Source of the DNA: Glaciimonas sp. PAMC28666
GTDB taxonomy: Bacteria; Pseudomonadota; Gammaproteobacteria; Burkholderiales; Burkholderiaceae_D
DNA length: 64,000 bases
Assembly: GCF_016917355.1 (NCBI RefSeq)
Contig: NZ_CP070304.1
Coordinates: 1,054,001 to 1,118,000, forward strand
Direction: 5' to 3'
A program made the position numbers and the translations under genes. This document shows positions 16,954 through 26,223 of this stretch, piece by piece (within the stretch, counting starts at the first letter, position 1; each line of letters begins with the position of its first letter). The notes beneath the pieces were generated by a model that was not told where the DNA came from, searched no databases, and worked only from the letters and a program-made list of their open reading frames with translations.

Positions 16954-19746
16954 CTACGTGGGGGTTTTATCGCGCAATAATAACGCCATCGGAAGATCGC
17001 GTAATACGTCCGAAACTTTAATTCCGTTAGTACCGCAGCCAAACTTTCTCTGGGTAAAAACATCGGTCCACTCGCCATCGCAAGCGGACGGCAGCATTAC
17101 AAACGTATCTTTCCAGGCATCAGCATGTACTAATGGCAATCCCGACTCTCCCAGCAGCCCGGCGACTAATCGAGGGGCAACGACGAGAACATCGCACCCT
17201 TGATGGCGTCGTAAGAAGGCGACAATGTGCGCAGCCTTTGCCCCAGTCATCGCGAGCGGAATATAATCGCCCTGGGCAAACACCTCAGGCATCCGCTTGC
17301 GCAGTGCCAGGATCCGTTGAACAATGAATAGCTTAGGTGCGCCGGTTTGCCAATTATCGAGGCTGATATTAGCACTCGCTGTATTAAGCACCTTGCGTCG
17401 CATCGCATAATCGACCGCGCTTCGATTGTCGGGATCTACCAAACTAAAATCCCAACATTCCGTGCCTTGATATAAGTCGGGTACGCCGGGAGTAGTCATT
17501 CGGAGCAACGTTTGGGTCAGGCCGTTAATCAATCCAGCAGGCATAATCCGATTGACCCACGTGACCAATTCCGACAAAAATTGCTGTTCACCAAGTATCG
17601 AGAATAAAAAATCTTCGCAAGCCGTTTCGTAATCCCGGTCAGGATCGAACCAGTTGGAACGTTGCTTGGCTTCTCGCAACGCCTTGGTTTGCCAACGCGC
17701 AATCCGTTTGGAAAAGATCTCAATCCCTGCGGCATCGCCGGTCACCAGCTGGATTGGCCATGCTCCCACCAACATTTGGTACAGCATCAATTCGTCGGCG
17801 GGTTGCACACGGTGCTCCACCAGAGAGCGGTTGAGACGCTGCCAACGGCGGGCCGTGTCTGCCCATTCATCGGGCAGTTCACTCAGCACCGCAAGCCTTG
17901 CACGCACCTCCTCGCCGCGCTTGTGGTCGTGGGTTGCGGTGGCTAACAGATTGTGAGGAAACTGCTGGCGTCGCTCAACGCAATGACGGTGAAAGTCCTG
18001 TACTTCGATGCTGAAACGCCCCGGATCGGAACCTACCTCGTTACGAGACAACAAACGGCCATAGCGATAGAACGCCGTGTCTTCCACTGATTTGGCCGTC
18101 AGTACCGGCGTAACCTGCTGAAATCTGCGTACTGCCTTATTCCGCAGGGTCTGGATTATCGGGTCTGAATTATTAACCTTACTATCAGCAACCCATGTGC
18201 CAAGCCAGTTGCCGATGGCCGCCAACAATGGATGGTCCCCAGGCATCAACACCTTGCGAGCACGCGTCATCGCCTGTTCTATCCGCTGCAGGTCAGACGC
18301 AGCCGCACCATCCGCGTCAACATAAGTGCGATACACCGGAAAGCCAACTAACAGCTCGACCAGCACCCTTCTTAAAGACACTAGCGAATAATCGGCCGTG
18401 TTGCTGTCAGCGCGCGCAATACGGTGCAGCAAGCGCGCCAGCGCGTTGAATTCACTCGCCAGATTGTGAGCCAATAACTGCCTTCTCGCATGACTAACCT
18501 CCTGGTAAAAATCGTTATCGTTAGCAGTCCAATCTTGCCACAAGGCAGTCATCGCATCAGCACCTTTGGCGTCGTGCAACAAAGCGCTCACCTGGTCCAT
18601 GAATTCGTAACCGGTAGTGCCGTCCACCTTCCAATCCGAACGCAAGGCTTCGTCATAAGCCAAAATTTTTTCCACCACCACATACGGCGGTTGGGTGGTT
18701 AAAAAAGCCGGTCGCTGCGATGACAACTGCTGCAACCGCTCGCGTAATGCCCGGCAGTAACCAGCCGGATCAGCCAGCCCGTCAACGTGGTCAACCCTGA
18801 CCCCATCGATCAGACCCTGTGCATACAAGCGAAAAGCCAATGCATGACTGGCCTCGAATACTTCCTTCCTTTCCACTCTGAGGCCAGCCAGCTCACTCAC
18901 CTCAAAGAACCGCCGCCAATTAATTTCTTCCGCGGCGTTACGCCAGCAGGTCAACCGATAGTGTTGCCTGGTCAACAAAGCATGAAGCTGCTCCAGGCCG
19001 TTCGGCTGTGCTGCGGTGAAAGACATTAGAGCGGCACATATTCCAGCCATGCCAGCTTCACTGTGGCTTATGTTTAACAGCATCGCGAACGCCACCTTAG
19101 CCTGCTGATAGCGTTGCGCCGGTTGCGCCGCACTGAGGGCATTGATTTGCTCAAAGGCGGCTATCACCGGTGCCAGCAATTGCGCGCCACCAGCACGTAA
19201 AATCGATGGATAATCGATCACCGCCAAAGGCAAGCGATGCGTAGCATACGAGGCGAAAATGCGTCCATCGGTCTCATCGAATCGCAAACCGATTTCGGCG
19301 GCCTGCACCACCTCGTTATAAGAGCCGCCTAAAATCGGCATCAATACTTTACCAAACAGTAGCGGATCATCTGATTCCCAGTCAATATCGAACCATTCCG
19401 CATGAGGGCTCTCGCGCCCCCACTCGAGGACACTTTGCCACCAGCTATTGGCGCTCCCCGCGATCCCCATATGGTTAGGGACGATATCCAAAATAATACC
19501 CATTTCGGCCGCACGCAAGCGTGTTACGAGGCGTTTCAGCGCCGCTTCGCCGCCCAGTTCAGCATTGATGGCGCGTGGATCGACAATGTCGTAGCCATGC
19601 GTTGATCCGGGTTGCGCGGTCTGCAGCGGGGATGCGTAAATATGACTGATCCCCAATGCTGCGTAATAATCCACCAGTTCGGTAGCATCATCGAGCGTGA
19701 AACTTTGATTGAATTGCAAGCGCACGGTGGCACGTGGAATGGTCAT
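16954..19746 (-). CDS. treY: Maltooligosyltrehalose synthase TreY
   Basis: GH13 enzyme that converts the reducing end of maltooligosaccharides to a trehalose linkage. It has 930 residues. N-terminus RATVRLQFNQSFTLDDATEL and HGYDIVDPRAINAELGG are typical. Catalytic elements are GVRVDHVDGLADP (nucleophile Asp near residue 320), VVVEKILAYDEAL (Glu near 360) and TATHDHKRGEEVRARLAVLS (near 600). It is the last gene of the glycogen-trehalose operon; its ATG overlaps the malQ stop by 4 bases. With TreZ it releases free trehalose from glucan trimmed by GlgX. Confidence 0.95.
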   Translation of the reverse strand: MTIPRATVRLQFNQSFTLDDATELVDYYAALGISHIYASPLQTAQPGSTHGYDIVDPRAINAELGGEAALKRLVTRLRAAEMGIILDIVPNHMGIAGSANSWWQSVLEWGRESPHAEWFDIDWESDDPLLFGKVLMPILGGSYNEVVQAAEIGLRFDETDGRIFASYATHRLPLAVIDYPSILRAGGAQLLAPVIAAFEQINALSAAQPAQRYQQAKVAFAMLLNISHSEAGMAGICAALMSFTAAQPNGLEQLHALLTRQHYRLTCWRNAAEEINWRRFFEVSELAGLRVERKEVFEASHALAFRLYAQGLIDGVRVDHVDGLADPAGYCRALRERLQQLSSQRPAFLTTQPPYVVVEKILAYDEALRSDWKVDGTTGYEFMDQVSALLHDAKGADAMTALWQDWTANDNDFYQEVSHARRQLLAHNLASEFNALARLLHRIARADSNTADYSLVSLRRVLVELLVGFPVYRTYVDADGAAASDLQRIEQAMTRARKVLMPGDHPLLAAIGNWLGTWVADSKVNNSDPIIQTLRNKAVRRFQQVTPVLTAKSVEDTAFYRYGRLLSRNEVGSDPGRFSIEVQDFHRHCVERRQQFPHNLLATATHDHKRGEEVRARLAVLSELPDEWADTARRWQRLNRSLVEHRVQPADELMLYQMLVGAWPIQLVTGDAAGIEIFSKRIARWQTKALREAKQRSNWFDPDRDYETACEDFLFSILGEQQFLSELVTWVNRIMPAGLINGLTQTLLRMTTPGVPDLYQGTECWDFSLVDPDNRSAVDYAMRRKVLNTASANISLDNWQTGAPKLFIVQRILALRKRMPEVFAQGDYIPLAMTGAKAAHIVAFLRRHQGCDVLVVAPRLVAGLLGESGLPLVHADAWKDTFVMLPSACDGEWTDVFTQRKFGCGTNGIKVSDVLRDLPMALLLRDKTPT

Positions 19747-22007
19747 GGCAAATCCTTATCAGCACGTCCCGTCAACAGCACAGCCGTCGCAGATCTCTCA
19801 TCTTTTTCGGCGTTTGCGCGCGCACGTTTTAGGGAAATTAAGGCCGCTTGCGCGCTCGGCCCCTGAAATAGATGCGTCACATCGACGGGCAAGCGGCGGC
19901 GCCAGTTTGGGTGACTGCCGACGCCGCTTGGGTTACCGGCATCATCAGCGTCTTGGATGGCACCCAGGCTTTCCGTGGTTCCCGGCAAATTAGGTTGTTG
20001 CGCCAGGCCCAATATATCTTCCACCGGTATCAGCACCAGCGGCGCCGGGGCGGACCCTACCAACGCCACCGCCGCTTCAAGCGGTGATGATCCGATGTCT
20101 GGTTGTGGCATAGGACCGGCCGCGCAGCCATTTTCGGTAGCAGCTTGCCAAAGTTCCTGGCGCTCCTGATCGCGCAGCGCGAACTCATCGACAGCGCTGC
20201 GACCAGCCTCCAGCAAGCCCAGCCTGGCCCGCCAACTTATATCGGTACCGGACCACCAGCCCGCTACTGTGGGCAGGTCATGCGTAGTGGTCGTGGCGAT
20301 CGCGTTTTCCGACCATGCCATCGGCCTCATAAAGCGTAGCCGGTCACGTTGAAACCACAGCAGATCAATACCCAGCAGATTAATTTCTGCCAGCCGCGCA
20401 TCGAAACCTGGCGGCACAGTGCCCAAATTCTCACCGATGACGATCGCCCGATATCGCCATGACTCGAGGGCGATCAATCGCAACATATCTTCAAGCGGAT
20501 AGCGTAAATAGGCGCCATCACCGGCACTGGCACCTTCGGGAACTAGCCACAGCCGTGCCAAACCAAGTACATGATCAATCCGCGCCCCGCCAGCATGGGC
20601 AAAACAGGCGCGCAACATCGCAATAAACGGGCCAAAGCCATGCGCCTGCAAGGCGCTGGGGGAATACGCAACAAGTCCCCAGTTTTGCCCGGAGACATTC
20701 AGCAAATCAGGCGGCGCACCGATCGACAGACCTTTTAACATCTCGCCTTGCTCACTCCACGCCTGACTGCCCCCGTGCTCCGCACCAATCGCAAGATCAG
20801 CGATTAATCCTATCGACATCCCGGCTGCCCGCGCAGCCTGTTGCGCGCCGATCAATCCTTGCGCCGCTTGCCACTGCAAGAATAAATAAAAGCCAATCTG
20901 TTCCGGATACCGTTGGGCGAAGTCGCGCACCGCCGGGCCTTGTGGATCGCGGTAGGCGGCGGGCCAGCTCCGCCAGTCGCCGCACGACTTCCCGGCGGCC
21001 TCGGAAACTTGCGATGGCAACCACGCCTGCAATGCCTCATAACAGGCGTGATCCTGCAAAGCGCGACCACCCTCCTGACAAAACTGTTCAAACGCGCTAT
21101 CTGGCCCACGCTCCAGGAACTGCGTATAGGCAACGCCCAGCAATGCGAGCCGCGAACCCGCAGCCGCGGGCCAATCGATCAATGGCATGTGCTCCAGGCG
21201 CTGATGCAAAGCCGCGGTGGCCGGGTCCAACACTAGCGGTTGACTGTCCGAACTAACGCCATGCCCGCTTCCAGCCTCAAACGCCATCGCAGGATCAATG
21301 TGCATCGCATTCAAAAATAGGCGGCTGGAGGGACCATAGGGACTATACCGGGTCGGGTCGGCGCTGAACATGGCATGCACCGGGCTGATCGCGAGCGCAG
21401 CCGCGCCTTGCTGCGCCGTCTCAACGGCCAGCTTTTTCAACGTCGTATAATCGCCGAGACCGCCATCTCCCTGACGCCGAAGGCTATATAGCTGGACAGA
21501 AAGTCCCCACAAGAAATGCGGCCCGGTAGCCGGTCTTTCAGGGTCGACATTACCCGCAATCGCATCCGCGACGCCAAAACAACGCGTTGGCGCGACTGCC
21601 AGCGTGACCGATTGTCCGCCGACGAAAAGCGTGTGATAACCGCTGCGATCAATCGGGAGTAAATACAAAGGCAGTGCCTTATCCGAAGGGAAACGGCCGT
21701 GATAGCTTTCGCCATGTTCAAATACGACACTGTAAGCCTGACCGTGCAGGGACAAGTTGCACGGCAATCTGATGGGATGCCCGACCTGCGCCGTGAGCAT
21801 CGGTGGAAAAGTGCTCCTCAATTGTTGGGTTGCCAGGCGCGCCTTGCTATCGCGCCACTGCGTCTCTCCGCCACATGGAAGGCCTAGTGCCTCCAGCATG
21901 GCCGCCAACACCATCGGTGAACTATGTTGCGGCAATCCATGCGCGTCTGCCCACTCGGTGGCGATACCGGCCTGTTCGGCAAGGGCGACGATATCGGTAT
22001 GGTTCAT
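19743..22007 (-). CDS. malQ: 4-alpha-glucanotransferase MalQ
   Basis: Amylomaltase (GH77) that disproportionates maltooligosaccharides, so short products can be rebuilt into chains long enough for TreY or GlgE. It has 754 residues with a long N-terminal domain, as in enteric MalQ. Catalytic motifs are GARIDHVLGLARLW (Asp near residue 485), IVIGENLGTVPPGF (Glu near 530) and TTTHDLPTVAGWWSG (Asp near 585). Four-base overlaps with treZ upstream and treY downstream. The last 30-40 residues after LFQGPSAQAALISLKRARAN are unconserved and charged. Confidence 0.94.
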   Translation of the reverse strand: MNHTDIVALAEQAGIATEWADAHGLPQHSSPMVLAAMLEALGLPCGGETQWRDSKARLATQQLRSTFPPMLTAQVGHPIRLPCNLSLHGQAYSVVFEHGESYHGRFPSDKALPLYLLPIDRSGYHTLFVGGQSVTLAVAPTRCFGVADAIAGNVDPERPATGPHFLWGLSVQLYSLRRQGDGGLGDYTTLKKLAVETAQQGAAALAISPVHAMFSADPTRYSPYGPSSRLFLNAMHIDPAMAFEAGSGHGVSSDSQPLVLDPATAALHQRLEHMPLIDWPAAAGSRLALLGVAYTQFLERGPDSAFEQFCQEGGRALQDHACYEALQAWLPSQVSEAAGKSCGDWRSWPAAYRDPQGPAVRDFAQRYPEQIGFYLFLQWQAAQGLIGAQQAARAAGMSIGLIADLAIGAEHGGSQAWSEQGEMLKGLSIGAPPDLLNVSGQNWGLVAYSPSALQAHGFGPFIAMLRACFAHAGGARIDHVLGLARLWLVPEGASAGDGAYLRYPLEDMLRLIALESWRYRAIVIGENLGTVPPGFDARLAEINLLGIDLLWFQRDRLRFMRPMAWSENAIATTTTHDLPTVAGWWSGTDISWRARLGLLEAGRSAVDEFALRDQERQELWQAATENGCAAGPMPQPDIGSSPLEAAVALVGSAPAPLVLIPVEDILGLAQQPNLPGTTESLGAIQDADDAGNPSGVGSHPNWRRRLPVDVTHLFQGPSAQAALISLKRARANAEKDERSATAVLLTGRADKDLP

Positions 22008-23809
22008 GGCGCTGGTTCCAGCAGCACGACCGTCGAGAAACCGGCCAGCTCACCGCCCGCCAATGCATCCACCGCACCGTCGCTGGCAAACAACAGGTCC
22101 GCTCCGGCCGGTTGTATCCAGCCATCCAATGCAATCGACACAGGCTGTTGATCCAGATTAATCATGATCACCAATAGCGTATCGTCGCCCATGCGCCAAC
22201 GGGCCAGCACCGCAGCCGGACCGATGGCTTGCGCATTGATTGCACAGGCATTTTGCAAACGAGGTGTGATATGGGCGTGTCGGATGCTCAGCAATTCCGC
22301 CGTCAAGCCTGTGCTGCCAGAAACCGGCCTGACCGGAATCGACTGCATGAACGTGGACAACGCGTTAGGATCGGGAATTGATTCACGCTTTTGTTCATCG
22401 GAGAATTCAGGCAGCGCCGCGAATTCCCGATGTCTTCCGACCCGCACGGCTTCCGCCAATACCGGATCTGTATGACTGGTGAAATACAAAAATGGCGAGG
22501 TGGCGCTGTACTCTTCGCCCATGAACAACAACGGAATCTGCGGCCCCAGCAACAAGAGTGCTTGCGCCGCCTGCACAGCGCGCGAATCAGCCATGGTCGT
22601 GAGTCGGTCACCAAAGGCACGATTGCCGATCTGATCATGATTCTGCAAAAATAATACGAATGCAGTCGATGACAATCCGACGCTCGATTCACCGCGCGGT
22701 TTCCCTTCGCGAAATATCGAAGGATCGCCCTGATAGATAAAACCCTCTGCCAGACATCGTGCAAGTTTTTCCGCAGGTCTGTCAGCGTAATCAATATAGT
22801 ACGCATTGCTCTCGCTGGTCAGCATCACATGCAGCACGTGATGACCGTCTTCGTTCCATTGCGCGTTAAAATCGTCCCTCAAAAAATGCGCCGTATTCCC
22901 ATCATGTTCCAGCACCAGATGAATATGCCTGCGCGGTTCAAGCGCGGCGACGTGCTGCCTGACGTGACGGGCCAATTTGCTCAACCAATCCTGCTCGGTA
23001 ATGGCGTGCGCTGCATCCAGACGCAAGCCGTCAAACCGATATTCCTGTAGCCAAAATAGTGCGTTTTGAATAAAGTAATCTGCTACTTCCGGTTGGCGGA
23101 AATCGATTGCGTGTCCCCATAACGTCGGTTGATCGTCACGAAAAAAGGGCGCTGCATAACTGCCCAAATAATTACCCTCCGGCCCGAAATGGTTGTACAC
23201 CACATCCAGAAATACCATCAATCCAAGCCCATGTGCGGCATCGATCAGTGCCTTTAATTCCTCCGGCGTACCGTAAGCGGCATCTGGCGCAAACGGCAGA
23301 ACGCCGTCGTATCCCCAATTATTCGCACCAGGAAATTCTGCCACCGGCATCAATTCAATCGCCGTAATGCCCATCTGCGCCAATTCGGGCAAACGCTGCA
23401 TGACCCCCGCAAATCCGCCTAATGCGCCGACGTGTAACTCGTACAGAACCGCCTCATGCCAGGGCCGTCCTTGCCAGCCCGAATGCTTCCACGCGTACGC
23501 ATTCGGATCAATCACCAGGCTGGCGTCATGGACGTCACCCTGTTGCGCGCGCGACGCCGGGTCTGGCACCGACATTTCACCATCGGCTTGCGTCTGCAAA
23601 CGATAACGATAGGCAGTCCCGGGACCACAGGCCAATTCCGCCTCAAACCACCCTGGCGATGCTGCGTCGGATAGCATCGGAATGGGTTTGGCGCCATCGA
23701 GTTCGACCCCAACCCTATCGGCAGTCGGTGCCCATAGCCGAAAACGGGTCCGATCAGGCCCCAGGCAGGTTGCGCCAAACGGTAACGGATGTGAATAGTG
23801 CGCGGTCAC
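22004..23809 (-). CDS. treZ: Maltooligosyltrehalose trehalohydrolase TreZ
   Basis: GH13 enzyme that cuts trehalose from the end of maltooligosyltrehalose made by TreY. It is 601 residues: an N-terminal CBM48/E-set domain (FGATCLGPDRTRFRLWAPTA), then the barrel with nucleophile D265 in GLRLDAAHAI, acid/base E301 in LVLEHDGNTAHF and D392 in LQNHDQIGNRAFG. The start overlaps the glgX stop and the stop overlaps the malQ start (ATGA each), so the three genes are translationally coupled. Length and motifs are complete. Confidence 0.95.
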   Translation of the reverse strand: MTAHYSHPLPFGATCLGPDRTRFRLWAPTADRVGVELDGAKPIPMLSDAASPGWFEAELACGPGTAYRYRLQTQADGEMSVPDPASRAQQGDVHDASLVIDPNAYAWKHSGWQGRPWHEAVLYELHVGALGGFAGVMQRLPELAQMGITAIELMPVAEFPGANNWGYDGVLPFAPDAAYGTPEELKALIDAAHGLGLMVFLDVVYNHFGPEGNYLGSYAAPFFRDDQPTLWGHAIDFRQPEVADYFIQNALFWLQEYRFDGLRLDAAHAITEQDWLSKLARHVRQHVAALEPRRHIHLVLEHDGNTAHFLRDDFNAQWNEDGHHVLHVMLTSESNAYYIDYADRPAEKLARCLAEGFIYQGDPSIFREGKPRGESSVGLSSTAFVLFLQNHDQIGNRAFGDRLTTMADSRAVQAAQALLLLGPQIPLLFMGEEYSATSPFLYFTSHTDPVLAEAVRVGRHREFAALPEFSDEQKRESIPDPNALSTFMQSIPVRPVSGSTGLTAELLSIRHAHITPRLQNACAINAQAIGPAAVLARWRMGDDTLLVIMINLDQQPVSIALDGWIQPAGADLLFASDGAVDALAGGELAGFSTVVLLEPAP

Positions 23810-26223
23810 AGCTTCTCTCCCATTTTGCGGCTACCGATCAAGACCACGCTGTGGCCCTGGACCGAGACTAACGGCGGCGCTACGCGCGGTTCGGAAACAA
23901 TGGACTGCGCACTGTCAAGTAAAACGTACCATTGCACCGGCTCGGGTTTTTCCTCGCCCGTGTCCGTATTGGTATCCTTTATTGCACTAAGATCTGAGGC
24001 AACTTCCGGGCCGGACTCGGTGGTAGATTCGGTTGTAGATTCGGTTGTAGATTCGCTAATTGCCACCGTATTAGAATCTGAAATTGATTCCATACCCGAT
24101 TCAGCGTTAGCGTTGGCAGTAACCTCGGGATTACCGGAAATATCACCGACACCAACACTTTCAACCGCCTCCGCATCTACGTTTGATTCCACCATTAACT
24201 CTACCGTGGAATCAACGGGAGCTTCGGCGGCTATTGCCTCGGCACCCGGAGCAGGCGGCAAATTGAAATCGATGGGATCGGGGCCGCCGTTCACTAGCAT
24301 TAACACCGCTTCCACCTTGCCATCGGCCGTCAGCGTTGCGCGTTGTATTGCCAGCGCGCGCGCTTCCGGATTTTCCCAGGCTTCACTGGACAACGCCTCC
24401 CCGCGCTCGTCGAACCAGGCAATATCCGATGTGCCGATCTCCACCTGATGCTCGCCATGGAAAAATCGACCCGACTGGAGTCCCTCAAAATCCTGCCGCA
24501 ACGCGCTTAACTGCCTGACGTACCGGATTAACTGCTGACTGCCCGCCTCTCGCGCCTTGCGCCAGTCGACCCAGGAAATGTCACTATCCTGACAGTACGC
24601 ATTATTATTGCCTTGTTGGGTGCGACCGAATTCATCGCCCGCCACCATCATGGGCGTACCTTGCGCAAACATCAACGTGGCCAGCATGGCGCGTGAAACC
24701 CGGTCCCGCAAAGCAATAATTTGTGGGTCATCGCTGGGTCCTTCAACGCCCCAGTTTGCACTCAGGTTTTCTGAATGACCGTCGTTCTCTTCACCGTTGG
24801 CTTGATTATGTTTTTCAGCATAGCTAACCACGTCGCGTAACGTGAACCCATCATGTGACGTCAAAAAGTTAATTGAAGACCAGGGCCGCCGACGCCGATG
24901 ATCGAACAAATCGGCCGACCCACTCAAACGTCCGGCAAAATCACCGCGTTGAGCGGCGTCACCACGCCAGAAGCGGCGCACGCCGTCGCGAAATTTATCG
25001 TTCCATTCAGCAAATCCAGGCGGATGATTCCCTAGCTGGTACCCGCCGGGACCGATATCCCATGGCTCGGAAATCAATTTCAAGCGCGACAGCACAGGAT
25101 CTTGCAAAATCGCATCGAAAAATCCTGAACCGGGATCGAAGCCGGTTCCCTCACGTCCCAACGTCACCCCGAGATCAAAGCGGAAGCCATCGATATGAAA
25201 TGACTCGGCCCAATATCTTAGCGAATCCATCACCATCTGAAGCACCCGCGGGTGCGAAATATTGAGTGTATTGCCGCACCCTGTATCGTTGATATAGAAA
25301 CGTTCTTCGCCCGGAATCAACCGAAAATAGCTAGCGTTATCCAGCCCCCGAAACGACATCGTCGGCCCGCGTTCATTACCGCAGGCAGTGTGGTTGTACA
25401 CCACATCCAGAATCACTTCGATCCCGGCGCTGTGCAGTCGCCGGATGGCACCACGCATTTCATTCAATGTCCCTCTGGAAAGATACGATGGTTCAGGCGC
25501 AAAGAACGCCATCGTGTTGTATCCCCAATAATTGCGCAAACCTTTTTCGATCAGGAACCGATCCTGTAAAAAAGCGTGCACCGGTAACAGCTCCAGCGTC
25601 GTCACGCCCAGCTTCAGCAGATGATCGATAAAGCGCGGATCAGCAAGGGCCGCAAAGGTGCCGCGTTCATGCCCCTTCAGATCATCCCGCATGATGGAAA
25701 TACCGCGAACATGCGCTTCATAAATAAACGTTTTAGACCATGGAACCGCTGGCAGACGGTCATTACCCCAATTGAAACCCTGATCAGTGACGATGCACTT
25801 CGGCATCGCAGGTGCGCTATCACGGCGGTCAAAACTCAGGTCAAGTCGCGCCTGGTTCATCCGGTAACCGAATAGCGCATCGGTCCAGCGCACCGAGCCA
25901 AAAAGCTGTCTGGCGTAAGGGTCCAATAATAATTTGAATGGGTTAAAGCGTTGGCCGCGTAACGGATCGAAAGGACCATGTGCGCGATAACCGTACAGCA
26001 GGCCCGGCGTGGCATCCGGGAGATAGCCATGCCACACCTCATCCGTGCATTCGGGCAACGATAGCCGTTTTATTTCTTTACGACCGGCGGCATCGAAAAC
26101 GCATAACTCCATCTTTTGCGCATTCGCTGAAAACACGGCAAAATTGACACCCAACCCATCGAACGTCGCGCCGAGTGGATACGGCAAACCGGGTAACAAC
26201 TGATCGGTAAAAGTAGCTGGCAT
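23806..26223 (-). CDS. glgX: Glycogen debranching enzyme GlgX with acidic C-terminal insert
   Basis: Isoamylase-type GH13 debranching enzyme acting on glycogen limit branches. The 805 residues contain an N-terminal CBM48 (YPLGATFDGLGVNFAVFSAN) and a barrel with IDGFRFDLGVTLGRE (nucleophile), LKLISEPWDIGPGGY (Glu) and FLTSHDGFTLRDVVSY. Residues about 658-763 (bases 23935-24252) form a low-complexity acidic stretch rich in Glu, Ser, Thr and Asn with three TTES repeats, inserted in the C-terminal beta domain between DFNLPP and WYVLLDSAQ. GlgX normally has none there. TAATG overlap with glgB, ATGA overlap with treZ. Confidence 0.94.
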   Translation of the reverse strand: MPATFTDQLLPGLPYPLGATFDGLGVNFAVFSANAQKMELCVFDAAGRKEIKRLSLPECTDEVWHGYLPDATPGLLYGYRAHGPFDPLRGQRFNPFKLLLDPYARQLFGSVRWTDALFGYRMNQARLDLSFDRRDSAPAMPKCIVTDQGFNWGNDRLPAVPWSKTFIYEAHVRGISIMRDDLKGHERGTFAALADPRFIDHLLKLGVTTLELLPVHAFLQDRFLIEKGLRNYWGYNTMAFFAPEPSYLSRGTLNEMRGAIRRLHSAGIEVILDVVYNHTACGNERGPTMSFRGLDNASYFRLIPGEERFYINDTGCGNTLNISHPRVLQMVMDSLRYWAESFHIDGFRFDLGVTLGREGTGFDPGSGFFDAILQDPVLSRLKLISEPWDIGPGGYQLGNHPPGFAEWNDKFRDGVRRFWRGDAAQRGDFAGRLSGSADLFDHRRRRPWSSINFLTSHDGFTLRDVVSYAEKHNQANGEENDGHSENLSANWGVEGPSDDPQIIALRDRVSRAMLATLMFAQGTPMMVAGDEFGRTQQGNNNAYCQDSDISWVDWRKAREAGSQQLIRYVRQLSALRQDFEGLQSGRFFHGEHQVEIGTSDIAWFDERGEALSSEAWENPEARALAIQRATLTADGKVEAVLMLVNGGPDPIDFNLPPAPGAEAIAAEAPVDSTVELMVESNVDAEAVESVGVGDISGNPEVTANANAESGMESISDSNTVAISESTTESTTESTTESGPEVASDLSAIKDTNTDTGEEKPEPVQWYVLLDSAQSIVSEPRVAPPLVSVQGHSVVLIGSRKMGEKL
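24023..24058. repeat. Three 12-bp in-frame repeats in glgX
   Basis: GTAGATTCGGTT at 24023, 24035 and (variant end) 24047 encode Thr-Thr-Glu-Ser repeats within the acidic insert of GlgX. The unit is a multiple of three. Confidence 0.85.

Noticed and set aside
24000-24448. Plus-strand Val-Asp-Ser-rich ORF antisense to glgX
   Set aside because: It is a mirror of the acidic insert in GlgX, with no translation signal.
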